Shown piece after piece: positions 18,221 to 28,521 of a stretch of DNA of 64,000 nt. The stretch is taken from assembly GCA_029213195.1 (NCBI GenBank), contig JARGNI010000006.1, forward strand, positions 124,001-188,000, read 5' to 3'. The DNA comes from Verrucomicrobiales bacterium (GTDB lineage: Bacteria; Verrucomicrobiota; Verrucomicrobiia; Verrucomicrobiales; DEV007). Numbering within the stretch: the first letter of the stretch is position 1; each line of letters starts with the position of its first letter. The notes beneath the pieces were generated by a model that was not told where the DNA came from, made no database searches, and saw only the letters and a program-made list of their open reading frames with translations. The position numbers and the translations under genes were made by a program.

Positions 18221-18385
18221 CGCGCTCCGGCCCGAACGTTCCGCGGTTCGCGGATCGACCAGATGGAAGGAATTATCCTGCGTGTCACTTTGAACGGTAA
18301 ACTTGTCCGAGAAGCGAAGTTTCCCTCCAGCATGAGCAAGGAATGGGACTCGACCGAAGACGGTCGCGCTGGAGAATCCGGATAG
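18221..18385 (+). pseudogene. in-frame continuation of the SHD1 protein after a TGA stop
   Basis: Directly after the TGA the same frame stays open for 54 codons to a TAG. It reads RGSRIDQMEGI, then ILRVTLNGKLVREAKFPSSM, which looks like the missing final strands of the upstream domain. The first ten codons (RAPARTFRGS) look foreign and contain a small inverted repeat (CGAAC...GTTCG), as if about 30 bases had been inserted. Confidence 0.35.
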
Positions 18386-18434
18386 ATGCCCCTGACCCTG
18401 CTTCGTATTACCCCTCGAATAGTCGGGAGCCCAC

Positions 18435-18959
18435 TTAGTCTGACGCCCCCACCCAGGTTGCGTCAATGATCTGCCCGTGATGCTCGTTCCCTGAGTGGTC
18501 ACGCAAAACAAGCCCTTCTCCGGCTTCAAAAAGGTAGAGGCCGATCGTGGCTTCTTCTCTTCGCAACTGGCTCGGAGGAGTGAAGCCCTCTTCGTATCGA
18601 ACCCCTTTCGAAACACGGAATTGCTCGATCTTGCCTTCGAAATTTCCTCCAAGATACATGGGGTGAGGAGTTGCTGAAAATTCGACCGAAGAGTCCACCA
18701 CCACGCGGTCCTTGAGCTCCCCGTTGACGAAGATCGTTATGATTTCCCCGTCCGAAGTCGTGGCAAGATGCGTCCGCTCGCCAGTGTCCCGCTCCACCCC
18801 GAGAGCAAGTTTCAGGAGATCTTCCACCCGATTCTGAAGATCAAGGTCTCCGGCACAGGCTCCTTCGACGAAGCTTTGCCGCTCTTCAGGATCCCGAATG
18901 GAAACCGCAGTTTGAAACACTTCCTGCTCTTGGTTCGGAGAAGAATCAGGATCGTTCAT
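18435..18959 (-). pseudogene. remnant joining a Ser/Thr kinase N-terminus to a LamG C-terminus
   Basis: This 174-residue frame is intact but looks like a deletion product. Residues 1-52 (QTAVSIRDPEERQSFVEGAC, then VEDLLKLAL) are the typical N-terminal helices of PVC-phylum Ser/Thr kinase or kinase-like proteins, in which a catalytic domain should follow. Instead residue 53 onward is the C-terminal half of a LamG/concanavalin-like domain: TIFVNGELKDRV, YLGGNFEGKIEQFRVSKGVR, then FTPPSQL and DHSGNEHHGQI. Kinase, membrane helix and first LamG strands are all missing. An intact original would be a kinase-LamG protein of 800-1,000 residues. Whether the small frame is still expressed is unknown. 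It lies in a short region with other broken genes. Confidence 0.5.
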
Positions 18960-19053
18960 GATAGTCGGCCCTGATGTTCTATACTACGAATCGGACCGAC
19001 TCCCAAACCGAATCGTCTCGGGAAAACCGAGACGAAGAGACATGGAGTGAATC

Positions 19054-20610
19054 CTATTGGGGGGCAGTCACCATGGGATAGTCATCTGTCCGAAATGGCG
19101 TCAGCGGCAACCCGTCCTTGGTATAGACGTTGCAGACAGGATTCTCGGCCCAGGCATACCGAACCGAGACTGGAGCAGCGACATCGGCACTCCAAACCTC
19201 GATCGTATCTTTGCCTGTAATCTTGGCCTCCGCCCATTTCCACTGGCGATCTTCTCCACAAATCGCAAAACCCCTCACCTCGTTGACGTCCACCGTGCGA
19301 AGCCCCCCACTCACGGAGTCGAAAGTGAGAATGGCCTTGCCTCCCTCGACTTTCATCTCCCGGTAGAGGGGACTCTGGGGTTCAATCCCTGGAATCCCAT
19401 AGTCCTTTGCCAAGGCCCAGCGCACGAGTCGCGAGGCGACATCATACTTGTTCTTGGGATGAATGTCGTTCGCCTCCCCCAGGTCGATGATGACAGTTTC
19501 TCCCGTGTTTGGCAGGGAAAGCGCCATCGTCTGTGCTTCCCTCAGTTCCGCCCAAGCACTCTCACCAGGTTGCTCGACCTCGCTCCTGAAATCGGCCAAC
19601 TGCACCCAGTAGAAAGGGAAATCGCCCTGCCCCCACTCGGCTCTCCATTGCTCAATCATGTAAGGGAAAAGGGCACGATATTCATGGGCACGGCTGGCAT
19701 TGCTCTCTCCCTGATACCAGATCACTCCCTTCATTCCGTAGCCGAGGGTGGGATGAACCACGCCAGCAAAAATATTCCCGGGTCGGGAGTTTCCCTCGAG
19801 CAACTGTTCCGGAGATCGCGGTGGTCTCGGTACAGGCTGGCCCGCAGCCTTGGCGGCCTTGGCCTTCTCTTCCCAGTTCGCCAGCGCTTTTGCGTATTTC
19901 TCTTTTTCCTCATCAGACTGGAGCTGGGCTTCGCGTTTCACCCACCCCTCCATCAGCCGGGAAAATCTCTCATCTTTCTCCAGCGACTCCCGCCGAACCC
20001 AGGCCTCCGCCGCGGAGCCTCCCCACGCGTTGTTGATCAAGCCCACAGGGACCTTGAGAATTTCATGCAGATAACGTCCGTAGAAAAAGCCAACCGCACT
20101 GAATCGCTTGCAGTTCTCCGAATTCGCGGGTTCCCAATTTCCTGAAAAATCATTCTGGAGTTCCTGGGTTCCGACCCTTGGAACAGTAATCAGTCGCAGA
20201 TGAGGGTGATTCGACGCCAAGGATTCCACCTGCGCCTTCCAATCCCCTGAAACCGTCATCCCCATATTGGATTGACCGGAACACATCCAGACCTCACCAA
20301 CGAGAACCTCGGAAAACTCAAGGGTTGAGGAACCTGACACCTTCAGGGTCAGGGGGTCGAAACTGGCATCGAGGGGATCCAGTCTGACTTCCCATCGACC
20401 ATCGGCTCCCGCTTTGGCAGTTTTCTCCTGGTCGCCCAGCACGACGGTGACTTCCGTCCCTGGAGTATCCCATCCCCAGATAGGGTTTTCCTGCTTCTGC
20501 TGCAGGACCATGTGATCGCCAATAATCGACGGCACCTTGAGCTCCGCATGGGCGAACAACGGCAAAAGAGAAAGAAGGCAGAGGAGGGAAAAAATCGGGC
20601 GTTTCATCAT
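19054..20610 (-). CDS. sialate O-acetylesterase family esterase
   Basis: A 518-residue exported SGNH-type carbohydrate esterase that removes acetyl groups from sialic acids or other glycans. Adjacent ATGs at 20610 and 20607 both give the same signal peptide (FSLLCLLSLLPLFAHA). The family's first domain starts at VPSIIGDHMVLQQ. The nucleophile block is CSGQSNMGM with S114, followed by GVIWYQGESNA and the catalytic Asp-His in EANDIHPKNKYDVASRL. The C-terminal beta domain (VKYAW-like RYAWAENPVCNVY) is complete. An upstream extension to 20730 would overlap the divergent gene's start and is rejected. Its likely role is trimming acetylated host or algal glycans, consistent with the sulfatase elsewhere in the window. 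Confidence 0.88.
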   Translation of the reverse strand: MMKRPIFSLLCLLSLLPLFAHAELKVPSIIGDHMVLQQKQENPIWGWDTPGTEVTVVLGDQEKTAKAGADGRWEVRLDPLDASFDPLTLKVSGSSTLEFSEVLVGEVWMCSGQSNMGMTVSGDWKAQVESLASNHPHLRLITVPRVGTQELQNDFSGNWEPANSENCKRFSAVGFFYGRYLHEILKVPVGLINNAWGGSAAEAWVRRESLEKDERFSRLMEGWVKREAQLQSDEEKEKYAKALANWEEKAKAAKAAGQPVPRPPRSPEQLLEGNSRPGNIFAGVVHPTLGYGMKGVIWYQGESNASRAHEYRALFPYMIEQWRAEWGQGDFPFYWVQLADFRSEVEQPGESAWAELREAQTMALSLPNTGETVIIDLGEANDIHPKNKYDVASRLVRWALAKDYGIPGIEPQSPLYREMKVEGGKAILTFDSVSGGLRTVDVNEVRGFAICGEDRQWKWAEAKITGKDTIEVWSADVAAPVSVRYAWAENPVCNVYTKDGLPLTPFRTDDYPMVTAPQ

Positions 20611-20718
20611 TTGAGTCGTCCGCATTCTGGATAGTCCGAGAAAAATGCAAAGCACGAAACGGGACGCATGAACGGAAAACGATTGGGCTTTCTCTCTCGC
20701 TTCCGGTAAAAGTTCTGC

Positions 20719-22167
20719 ATGAACGATCAAGAGGCAGCCCTATGGGAGCGAATCGAATCCTTCTCGATCGGCGAGACGACCGCCGTATTTGGTTTCCACC
20801 ATCGTCTCGCCAGAGAAAACGGATGGACCTATGCTTTCGCAGAAAAAGTGATCGAGGAATACAAGCGATTCATGTTTCTCGCCGTTTGCGCGGATCATCC
20901 CGTAACGCCTTCCGAAGAGGTCGATCAAGCTTGGCATCTCCATCTCGTCTACACCCACTCCTACTGGGAGGAGTTTTGTCGAGACATCCTCGGGAAACCC
21001 ATACACCACGGCCCCACGAAGGGTGGGATCGTAGAGGCGGATCGGTTTGAGGACTGGTATTCCCGAACTCTCGAAAGCTATGAACGCTTGTTTGGGGAAA
21101 AGCCTCCCGAAGATGTCTGGCCCACGATCGAAAAGCGCTTTCTTCCTCGAAAGTGGCAGTGGATCGATCGTCGAAGCCACTGGATCCTTCGTCGCCCCCG
21201 GTTCTTCGATCGAATCACCCTGGGAGGGGTCGCGACCCTCATAGCCAGTCTCCTCCCGGTGCTCCTTTTGACGGGATGCGTTGGGAATGTGTTGAACTGG
21301 TATGGGACTCCATTTCTCCTCCTCTATCTCGCCCTCCTTCCGGCCGCATTGGTTCTCGCTCTCTCACTGAGTGCCTTGGCCAGGCCCTCGGGTCGATATG
21401 TCGAACGATTCGACTCCCCCTACGAGCTGGCATTCCTTCGCGGGGGCCAACCTCGAGCCTTTGCAGCCATGCTCGGGAAACTCGTCGCAGTTGGAGCGAT
21501 CACGGTAAGTAAGAGTCGTCGAAGCGGAGGCTGGATTCGAAGGGCTGAGGATGACATCGACCATTCCGAAAACCTGACTCTGGAGGAACAACGAATGCTT
21601 TCAGCGATTCCCATGGGGAAGGAAATCAGCCTCAAAAATCTGAGCAAGTCCGTGGGCACGATCTTCGACGAGATCAAGGAACGCCTCATTCGAGGCGGCG
21701 CCCTCATCAGCAATGGTGGGAGAGCTTTCGTTCAATTCCTGATGAGCGTTCCTTTCGTCTTGCTCGCTCTCCTCGGGGTCCTGAAAATCGGGATCGGAAT
21801 TTCACGCGACAAACCTTTTCTCTATCTGCTCATTCTCGTGGTGCTCACCTTCGTCGCGATGACATTCTTGGTGAAGAAAGCTCCGCGAAGAACTCGCGAA
21901 GCCGATCGCTTCTGGAAACGGGCGAGAAAACCGCTGCAGTCCGAAGCTCGGCAGAATCTCTCTTCCGGCAGTGAAGCGGCGGTTCCTGTCGCGGTCGCAG
22001 TCCTCGGAACGTCCGCCGTTTCCAATATCGAAGGCTTCGAAGATTTTCACCCCGCCGTTCGCTATCTCGAGCAACAGGCCGCGAGAACGACTACCGGAGA
22101 TGGCGGTTGCGGCAGCGGCTGTGGTGGGGGCGGATGCGGGGGTGGATGTGGCGGATGCGGCGGGTAG
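20719..22167 (+). CDS. TIGR04222-type membrane protein with Gly/Cys-rich tail
   Basis: A 482-residue membrane protein. The N-terminal third has the soluble domain seen in glycine-rich-domain proteins, with CADHPVTPSEEVDQAWHLHL and YTHSYWEEFC. Two helices at about 180-225 are followed by a cytoplasmic winged-helix-like region (FLRGGQPRAFAAMLGKLVAV, LEEQRMLSAI) typical of the TIGR04222 family, then two more helices at about 335-390. The C-terminus is a run of Gly and Cys (GCGSGCGGGGCGGGCGG), a family hallmark also found in DUF2207-like proteins. Function is not established; a cell-envelope role is likely. It is divergent from the sialate esterase across 108 bases. Confidence 0.75.
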   Translation: MNDQEAALWERIESFSIGETTAVFGFHHRLARENGWTYAFAEKVIEEYKRFMFLAVCADHPVTPSEEVDQAWHLHLVYTHSYWEEFCRDILGKPIHHGPTKGGIVEADRFEDWYSRTLESYERLFGEKPPEDVWPTIEKRFLPRKWQWIDRRSHWILRRPRFFDRITLGGVATLIASLLPVLLLTGCVGNVLNWYGTPFLLLYLALLPAALVLALSLSALARPSGRYVERFDSPYELAFLRGGQPRAFAAMLGKLVAVGAITVSKSRRSGGWIRRAEDDIDHSENLTLEEQRMLSAIPMGKEISLKNLSKSVGTIFDEIKERLIRGGALISNGGRAFVQFLMSVPFVLLALLGVLKIGIGISRDKPFLYLLILVVLTFVAMTFLVKKAPRRTREADRFWKRARKPLQSEARQNLSSGSEAAVPVAVAVLGTSAVSNIEGFEDFHPAVRYLEQQAARTTTGDGGCGSGCGGGGCGGGCGGCGG

Positions 22168-22287
22168 ACGCCGAACTCTCTCGCCACGGAAACTTCGGGT
22201 CTACGCCGGAAAGCTCTCTCCGCTTCAGGGAAACAGAAATTACAACTCGCTGACAACTCGCCTCCCCGTTTGTGGAAGAATGGGAGA

Positions 22288-22839
22288 ATGAAAAGAGCAC
22301 TTCCCCTTCTTCCTCTCCTCATTCTCGGTTCTGCCACCTTGACCTCTGCAGCGGACCCGAATCCCGCTAAATCGAGACCATCTCTCGTCGACTTCTCTCA
22401 GTTCTCGAAACTCAGCCTCGAGGCTTCGCAACTGCGTTCGAAACGATTGGTGAAATGGGAAAAGTTCCAGGAGATTGCAGACCGCCCCGGCACCATCATT
22501 CTCGATACCCGCTCAAAGAAGGCATTTGACCAGGTCCACCTCAAAGGCGCAGTGCATCTCAACTTCTCCGACTTTACGGAAGAGAAGCTCGCAAAGGCAA
22601 TCCCTGACAAAGCCACCACGATCCTAATCTACTGCAACAATAACTTTTCGGCCCTCCCCGGAATGGAGGTCAACTTTGCTGCCTTTGCCGACAAGTCGCC
22701 CGGCCTCGCGCTGAACATTCCCACCTTCATCAATCTCTATGGCTACGGATACACCCAAGTGTATGAACTGTCCGAACTCCTTGATGTGAACGACCCACGA
22801 ATCACTCTCGAAGGAACGGCAACCTCAAAAAGACCCTAA
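22288..22839 (+). CDS. secreted rhodanese-like domain protein
   Basis: A 183-residue exported protein. The ATG at 22288, preceded by GGGAGA-like bases, gives the signal peptide LPLLPLLILGSATLTSA. Residues 55-165 are a rhodanese domain: WEKFQEIADRPGTIILDTRS, then HLKGAVHLNFSDF and the active-site strand TILIYCNNNFS with the catalytic cysteine. The loop after the cysteine is longer and Asn-rich compared with the usual CxxGxRS, so sulfurtransferase activity is uncertain. Related periplasmic proteins are common in marine bacteria without known substrates. It lies 120 bases after the TIGR04222 gene on the same strand and converges with the nitrilase gene. Confidence 0.75.
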   Translation: MKRALPLLPLLILGSATLTSAADPNPAKSRPSLVDFSQFSKLSLEASQLRSKRLVKWEKFQEIADRPGTIILDTRSKKAFDQVHLKGAVHLNFSDFTEEKLAKAIPDKATTILIYCNNNFSALPGMEVNFAAFADKSPGLALNIPTFINLYGYGYTQVYELSELLDVNDPRITLEGTATSKRP

Positions 22840-22877
22840 CAAACACGCCTGAACGAGTATACTCAGGGACACTTGGC

Positions 22878-24215
22878 TCAGAATTTCGCAGAGGCTCCGA
22901 TCCTGAGTTCCCCTCTTCGCAAGGGAGCCTCCCGGCGAATTCTTGACTGAAAATCACCGAGACCGTGCCAGTAGGTCGGCTTGTTGAGGTCAACTTCCTC
23001 AACAATCACGGACTCCCAGTGATCAGCCGTGACCAGTCGATCGCCTTCCCGATTCCAGATCGCAGTTTTCATCCAATCGCTACTGTGATCGGTGTAGGTA
23101 GAACTGATGAGAAAAACTCCATTTTCGGCACACCTCGCCCCCGCCAACCTCGGGTTTCCACCCCAGATCGGCAGGGCGATGATCTCGGCTCCATTCATGG
23201 CCAATTCTCTTGCCACTTCCGGGAAAAACACATCGTAGCAGATCATCATCCCGACTTGGCCAAACCGGGTTTGGAAAACGGGATACTCATTTCCCGGAGA
23301 TATCCCTCGCGCAATCTCTTCTCGAGGCAGGGTGACCTTTCGATATTTCCCGACGACTTCTCCCTCCGGACCGAGCAATACCGCTACGTTGTAAATCAGG
23401 TGCTTCTCGCGCTCCACCATGCCGACGACGAGATAGCAATCGTGCTCCTTGGAAAGAGCCGCAAAGTAGTCCGTCGTGGGACCGGGAATCGGCTCTGCAA
23501 CGGAAGCGTAATCCTGGGTCACCCCCTTGCAGGTCAACAATTCCGGAAGAACAATCAGGTCCGCGCTTGCCTTGGCAGCTTCCTCGATGAACGGTCGGAA
23601 GATCTCTCGATTCTCGGCAACGCTTCGACCTCCCCCAGCGAGCCTCGTATGCACAGCTGCCAGTTTCACCCTGCGAGGCGAGGGAGCCTCCACTTCCTCC
23701 AGGCTCACCTGGTGCCAGCTCACCGAGGCACTCGGCGCCCATCGCAAATGCAACTGGACGATGGCAGTGGTAGCGCCTTTCGGAACCGGGTAGACATCGG
23801 AAACTTCGACCCGGCCCGCCTTGTCGCGTCCTTTATCCCGCGGGAAATCGGGTCGGGCCCGCGTAACCTCGGACCCGAAGTAGGCCGGATTGACACGACG
23901 CGGACTCTCCACAGGTTCTCCCTGTTCTCCTTCCCACTCGATCCGAACAACACAGGACCGCCTTTCGGAAAATACATTGGCAGCCTTTCTCCAAGCTTGG
24001 AATCGAACCCATTGAGCGCCTTCGACAGAAAACCTCTTCTCCCAGAATCCATTCAGTCCTTCCCGACTGTCACTCTGCAGGATGAGTTCCCCATCCGCGC
24101 CCAGGCTCCCCTTGATCGCCAACTCCGGACGAGGTGATTTCAGGACCCATTCTGAAGCCTCCAACGGACCAAGGACAAAGAAAAGAACCAGGCAGAAGGC
24201 GTAGCGAGCGGTCAT
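22878..24215 (-). CDS. exported carbon-nitrogen hydrolase with N-terminal beta domain
   Basis: A 445-residue exported amidase/nitrilase-superfamily enzyme. Residues 1-20 are a signal peptide. Residues 21-180 are a jelly-roll-like beta domain (VRFQAWRKAANV, YPVPKGATTAIVQLHLRWA) that probably binds carbohydrate or stabilises the enzyme. Residues 185-435 form the hydrolase with a complete triad: E225 in VLPELLTCKG, K293 in KYRKVTLP and C326 in MMICYDVFFPE. The glutamate-lysine-cysteine spacing of 68 and 33 residues is as expected. It hydrolyses an amide or nitrile that cannot be identified. Export and the beta domain set it apart from cytosolic omega-amidases. It sits 92 bases downstream of the DUF1501 gene and may belong to that transcript. 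Confidence 0.85.
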   Translation of the reverse strand: MTARYAFCLVLFFVLGPLEASEWVLKSPRPELAIKGSLGADGELILQSDSREGLNGFWEKRFSVEGAQWVRFQAWRKAANVFSERRSCVVRIEWEGEQGEPVESPRRVNPAYFGSEVTRARPDFPRDKGRDKAGRVEVSDVYPVPKGATTAIVQLHLRWAPSASVSWHQVSLEEVEAPSPRRVKLAAVHTRLAGGGRSVAENREIFRPFIEEAAKASADLIVLPELLTCKGVTQDYASVAEPIPGPTTDYFAALSKEHDCYLVVGMVEREKHLIYNVAVLLGPEGEVVGKYRKVTLPREEIARGISPGNEYPVFQTRFGQVGMMICYDVFFPEVARELAMNGAEIIALPIWGGNPRLAGARCAENGVFLISSTYTDHSSDWMKTAIWNREGDRLVTADHWESVIVEEVDLNKPTYWHGLGDFQSRIRREAPLRRGELRIGASAKF

Positions 24216-24307
24216 GCCAATAGTTCTATGAAATGGGGATCAGACTGCCAATCCCCTATTCTCCGCGTATTCGACCCTTTCTCTGCAAACTCATCGATTC
24301 ATAGAAT

Positions 24308-25786
24308 CTACGCAAGCATCTCGCGGATGACATGTCCTTCCACGTTGGTCAGGCGTCTCTCGATCCCGTTGTGAAAGTAGGTCAATCTTTCATGATCGAT
24401 CCCCAACAGGTGAAGGATCGTCGCATTGAAATCGTAGAGCGGGTGCTTGTCTTCGATCGCCTTTCGTCCGAGTTCATCGGTTACCCCGTGGCTCACTCCC
24501 GGCTTCACTCCCGCGCCCGTCATCCAGCAGGTAAACCCATCAGGATTGTGATCTCGGCCCTGCGCTCCTTTTTGAAACATCGGCATTCGTCCGAACTCAG
24601 TGCACCAGACCACAAGGGTCTCCTCCAGCAGTCCCCTTTGCTTGAGATCGCGGATCAGGGCTGCTGCCGGCTGATCGAGAATCTCGGCATGACCATCATA
24701 CTGCTCCTTGAGCTTGGAGTGGCCATCCCAGTTCAACCTTCCTCCACTCGCATAGGCACCATTGAACAACTGCACAAACCGAGTCCCTTTCTCGAGGAGG
24801 CGCCTCGCCAGGATGCAGTTCTGGGCAAATCCTGCTTTCACCGGGTTCGATTCATCATCGGCCCCATACATCTGCAACACGTGGTCTGGCTCGGTCGAGA
24901 GGTCGCTGATCTCAGGAACACTGAGTTGCATCCGAGCCGCCAACTCGTAACTCGCAATGCGAGCAGCAAGACTTCCATCCTCTGGATTGCTCTCAAGATG
25001 GCGCGCATTCATCCGTTGGAGAAACGATCTCGCAGCCTGGTCACTCGAAGGGGTTACCGAAGGAGGCGCCGAAAGGTGGCGGATTGGGCTCTGCGCATTG
25101 AAGACCGTGCCTTGAAACTCCGCAGGGAGGAATCCGGGTCCCCAATTATTGATGCTCGCCTGGGGTATCCCTCGAGGATCGAGCAAGGAGACAAAGGCGG
25201 GGAGGTCCTCGTTTTCACTTCCCAAGGCATAACTCAACCAGGCTCCCATGCTGGGAAATCCGTCCTGCACAAATCCTGTAGAGAGAAAATTCTCCGCTGG
25301 TCCATGCGTATTCGTTTCGCTGGTGAGAGAATGGACAAAGGCAATTTCATCGGTCAATTCGGCAAGGTGGGGAATCATGTCCGAGACCCATTTGCCTGTT
25401 TCACCACGAGGTCGAAACTTGTACTGGGGCCTTGCCAGGTTTCCCGCCGGTCCCTGGAAGGTCACCGCGGGCCCACCCTGCAGCGGTTTTCCATCCTGAC
25501 GAATCAACTCAGGTTTGTAGTCCCACGTCTCCAACTGGCTCACCGCCCCGGCACAAAAGATGACCACGACATTCTTTGCGCGGGGAGGAAAATGAGGCTT
25601 CCTCGCGGCAAAAGGGTTTCGCGGATCGATCTCGGGGGGAATGCCCTTGCCCGCACCCAGCAACCGATCCGAACCCAGGAGGCTGGTCAGAGCAATGGAT
25701 CCCAGTGCCGTCGCATTGTTCGAAAGGAACTGACGCCTTTCCAGCAGTCGGCGCCCTTCCTTGGAAATCTGTTCGGCTTCGTTCAT
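24308..25786 (-). CDS. DUF1501 family exported protein (sulfatase-fold)
   Basis: A 492-residue protein of the DUF1501 family, distant relatives of alkaline phosphatase and sulfatase folds. The N-terminal [20 protein letters not shown] looks like a Tat-type signal with paired arginines. Family markers include [41 protein letters not shown], the metal-site-like [20 protein letters not shown] and the C-terminal [16 protein letters not shown]. The start overlaps the stop of the PSD1 gene by four bases (ATGA). Such pairs are found repeatedly in Planctomycetes and Verrucomicrobia and are suspected to act in polysaccharide or redox metabolism, though no reaction has been proved. Confidence 0.88.
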   Translation of the reverse strand: MNEAEQISKEGRRLLERRQFLSNNATALGSIALTSLLGSDRLLGAGKGIPPEIDPRNPFAARKPHFPPRAKNVVVIFCAGAVSQLETWDYKPELIRQDGKPLQGGPAVTFQGPAGNLARPQYKFRPRGETGKWVSDMIPHLAELTDEIAFVHSLTSETNTHGPAENFLSTGFVQDGFPSMGAWLSYALGSENEDLPAFVSLLDPRGIPQASINNWGPGFLPAEFQGTVFNAQSPIRHLSAPPSVTPSSDQAARSFLQRMNARHLESNPEDGSLAARIASYELAARMQLSVPEISDLSTEPDHVLQMYGADDESNPVKAGFAQNCILARRLLEKGTRFVQLFNGAYASGGRLNWDGHSKLKEQYDGHAEILDQPAAALIRDLKQRGLLEETLVVWCTEFGRMPMFQKGAQGRDHNPDGFTCWMTGAGVKPGVSHGVTDELGRKAIEDKHPLYDFNATILHLLGIDHERLTYFHNGIERRLTNVEGHVIREMLA

Positions 25787-28521
25787 GGAAGAAAAAGAAA
25801 CTCGTTGGAATTGAAGAGCGCGCGGGCAAGCGTCGGCAGTCCATGCTCGCGAACCAACTGCGTCGCGTCCTGCCGCTCTTCTACATCAGGCATCCGCCCA
25901 AAGGCGAGCTTCCACGCTTGCTCCACCTGTCGCTCAACTTTCTCGCCCGACAGGGAAGTCACATATTCAGAGAAGTCGGAGGCGAGATCGATGGTGAAGG
26001 AACTGTTGAACAAGTTGAGCGCCTGGATCGGAGTCGTCGACTGCCCTCGAGTGGGTGCGCTCTGACCCGCGTCCGGGCAATCGAAGGCGCCGAAGACGGC
26101 CTCCTGTTCCATTCTGACCTTGTAGGCATAGATCATGCGACGACGACCTTCCGGTTTCTGATGAGATTCCACGGGGCGAAATCCGCCTGTGCCACCGCGG
26201 CTATGAAACAAGTCATAGCCCCTTCCGAACATCTTCCGGTCGAGCTGACCGCTGATCGCGAGGATGCTGTCCCGGATCACTTCCGCCTCGACCCTGCGGG
26301 AAGGATAACGCCAGAGAAGCCTGTCGTCCGCATCCAGCGAGAGCCCGTCGGAGTGAATCCGATTCTCTTGTCGATAGGTGGCCGAGAGGACAATCTTTCG
26401 ATGGAGGTCCTTGATCGACCATCCGGAGTCCATGAAATCCCTCGCCAACCAATCGAGCAACTCCGGGTGGGAAGGCAGAGCACCCGCATTCCCGAAATCA
26501 TTTCCGGTAGCGACCAGCCCCGTTCCAAAATGTCCCTGCCAGACACGGTTCACGATGACTCGCGAAGTGAGCGGATTTTCGGAAGTGGCGATCCAGTCCG
26601 CCAAGGCTCGTCTCCTCGCAAGGTCAGGAGAATCCTTGGGCAATTCCACTGGCTCCAGGAATGAGAGTGTCGTTGGCGAAACTTCTTCGACTTTCTGCTC
26701 CGGGTCGCCTCGGTTGAGCAAATACATGGCCTCGGGAGTATGAGACTGCGCCGCAAATACCTTTCGCTCCCCGCCCTTGTACTGCCGCAGTTCCTTCACG
26801 AGAGGTTCCCGACGCGCGAGAAGTTTCCGGGCCTGCGAATGAGACTCGACCTGGAGATCATCGAGCTGATAAAGCTCCGCTCGCACTCTCTTTTCATCAA
26901 ACGGTTGGCGATTCGTCGAGTCAGCGATCACGATCCACTCTCCCGGCTTCACTTCCGCCTCGATTCGGTAGTCTGATGCAAGGCGATCCGGGTATTTTCC
27001 AGTGCGGTCGCGCCCCCAATTGATTTGCTGGATCACTCGGGGTTCCGGAAATCGGAGAGTGAGCGTTCCTCCCCCTTTCTTCTTCGATCGCCAGCAACTG
27101 GCGTTTCCGTAGACCCCATCGATCGCCAGGTCCGCTTTCGCCCCATCAGACGTCGCTTTCGCGATAAGCGCCACATTCTCTCCATCGGGATCGAGGACTT
27201 CAAACTCGTCGATGAAGGGTTCGTGAAGATTGTCGCTGATCGTTGCCTCGATCGAAATCCGAACCGCAGAAACCGCGATCGGAGAAAACCGCTCCAGGTT
27301 GGCGCGAGCACTAACGGGAGCTCTCAACTTCTCCCCCCGGGCCGCCAGGGCATGCTCTCCGAGTTCGCGATCCAATCTCGACAAGCTGGCTTCGAGTTCC
27401 TTCACCCGCGTTTCTCCCTCGGGATTCGGTAGGCTTCGATCTCCATAGCGAACGCCCGCGAAAAACGCCTGCATCGCATAGTAGTCTCTCGAGGTGATGG
27501 GATCGAACTTGTGATCGTGACATCTCGCGCAACCAATGCTCAATCCGAGGAAGGCTTCTCCGAGGTTGATGACCATCTCGCCCAACTCATCCTGGCGGGC
27601 GAGACGCTTCGACTCCTCATCTTTTCCGATCTGTCCGGGGAGAAGGGCCGCTGCCGTCACGAGAAATCCCGTCGCCTCTGGTTTGCCAAAAGCATCTCCC
27701 GCGATCTGCTCTCTCACGAACTGATCCCAGGGAAGATCCTCATTGAAAGACTGGATCACATAGTCTCGATAAGGCCAGGCGTGTGCCCTCTCGGTATTCA
27801 CCTCGAATCCATGGGTATCCGCATACCGCACCACATCCAACCAATGCTGGGCCCAGCGCTCTCCATAGTGAGGCGAAGCGAGCAATCGCTCCACCACCGT
27901 CTCGAAAGCGTTCCCGGAAGAGTCGTCGAGAAATCTGTCGACCTCCTCGGGAGTCGGCGGCAAACCGGTGAGATCGAGAGTCACGCGCCGCAACCAGGTC
28001 AACCGATCCGCTTCCCGAGATCGACGCAGGCCTTTTTCCGCCAACTTGTGATCAATGAAATCGTCGATCGAAGTGTTCTCCCCTTCGACTCTCAACGGCT
28101 TGAAGGCCCAATGATCACTCGTGTCTTCCAACTCCACGAGATCGACCCCATCCGGCCAGTGAGCGCCTTCGTTCACCCAGCGGGTCAAAATCGAAATTTC
28201 CTGATCGGACAACCGCTTCCTCCCTTTTCCCGGAGGAGGCATGAGCAGGTCTTCGTCATCGGTGACGACAAATTGAATCAACGGACTCTCGTCGGACTTC
28301 CCCGGGACGATGTCCGGGCCATGATTGTCCCCTCCTCGAAAGGCCGCGGACTTCACATCGAGGCGAAGACCTGACTTCTGCTTTTCTTCCCCATGGCAGG
28401 AATAACAGTGCTTCTCGAAAATGGGGCGTACTTCTTCCACAAAGTCGACCTCATCCGCGCTCACCTCCCCAAGGAGGGAAGCGGCGATGAGAAGTCTGAG
28501 AATCCTGGGAAAGAGAATCAT
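25783..28521 (-). CDS. PSD1 / planctomycete-cytochrome-C protein with DUF1549 and DUF1553
   Basis: A 912-residue exported protein. The ATG at 28521 gives a proper signal peptide ([15 protein letters not shown]); a longer reading does not. Order: planctomycete cytochrome C domain with one heme-binding CYSCH (C39-H43), DUF1549 ([40 protein letters not shown]), a discoidin/F5-8-like beta insert around 450-590, and DUF1553 ([47 protein letters not shown]). It forms a coupled pair with the DUF1501 gene. Very large families of such pairs occur in PVC bacteria and are thought to work in periplasmic carbohydrate turnover; substrate unknown. Confidence 0.9.
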   Translation of the reverse strand: MILFPRILRLLIAASLLGEVSADEVDFVEEVRPIFEKHCYSCHGEEKQKSGLRLDVKSAAFRGGDNHGPDIVPGKSDESPLIQFVVTDDEDLLMPPPGKGRKRLSDQEISILTRWVNEGAHWPDGVDLVELEDTSDHWAFKPLRVEGENTSIDDFIDHKLAEKGLRRSREADRLTWLRRVTLDLTGLPPTPEEVDRFLDDSSGNAFETVVERLLASPHYGERWAQHWLDVVRYADTHGFEVNTERAHAWPYRDYVIQSFNEDLPWDQFVREQIAGDAFGKPEATGFLVTAAALLPGQIGKDEESKRLARQDELGEMVINLGEAFLGLSIGCARCHDHKFDPITSRDYYAMQAFFAGVRYGDRSLPNPEGETRVKELEASLSRLDRELGEHALAARGEKLRAPVSARANLERFSPIAVSAVRISIEATISDNLHEPFIDEFEVLDPDGENVALIAKATSDGAKADLAIDGVYGNASCWRSKKKGGGTLTLRFPEPRVIQQINWGRDRTGKYPDRLASDYRIEAEVKPGEWIVIADSTNRQPFDEKRVRAELYQLDDLQVESHSQARKLLARREPLVKELRQYKGGERKVFAAQSHTPEAMYLLNRGDPEQKVEEVSPTTLSFLEPVELPKDSPDLARRRALADWIATSENPLTSRVIVNRVWQGHFGTGLVATGNDFGNAGALPSHPELLDWLARDFMDSGWSIKDLHRKIVLSATYRQENRIHSDGLSLDADDRLLWRYPSRRVEAEVIRDSILAISGQLDRKMFGRGYDLFHSRGGTGGFRPVESHQKPEGRRRMIYAYKVRMEQEAVFGAFDCPDAGQSAPTRGQSTTPIQALNLFNSSFTIDLASDFSEYVTSLSGEKVERQVEQAWKLAFGRMPDVEERQDATQLVREHGLPTLARALFNSNEFLFLP

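Noticed and set aside
22098-22166. Short GGCGG-type tandem repeats, considered as CRISPR or a VNTR
   Set aside because: They encode the Gly/Cys-rich tail of the TIGR04222 protein, as in other family members; no spacer-repeat pattern.
22844-22875. CCTGAACGAGTATACTCAGG hairpin as terminator between rhodanese and nitrilase genes
   Set aside because: The stem is short and no T-run follows on either strand.
24332-26065. 577-codon open frame opposite the DUF1501 gene
   Set aside because: It is the antisense shadow of a clear family member; the translation is rich in Arg, Ser and His and has no recognisable domain.
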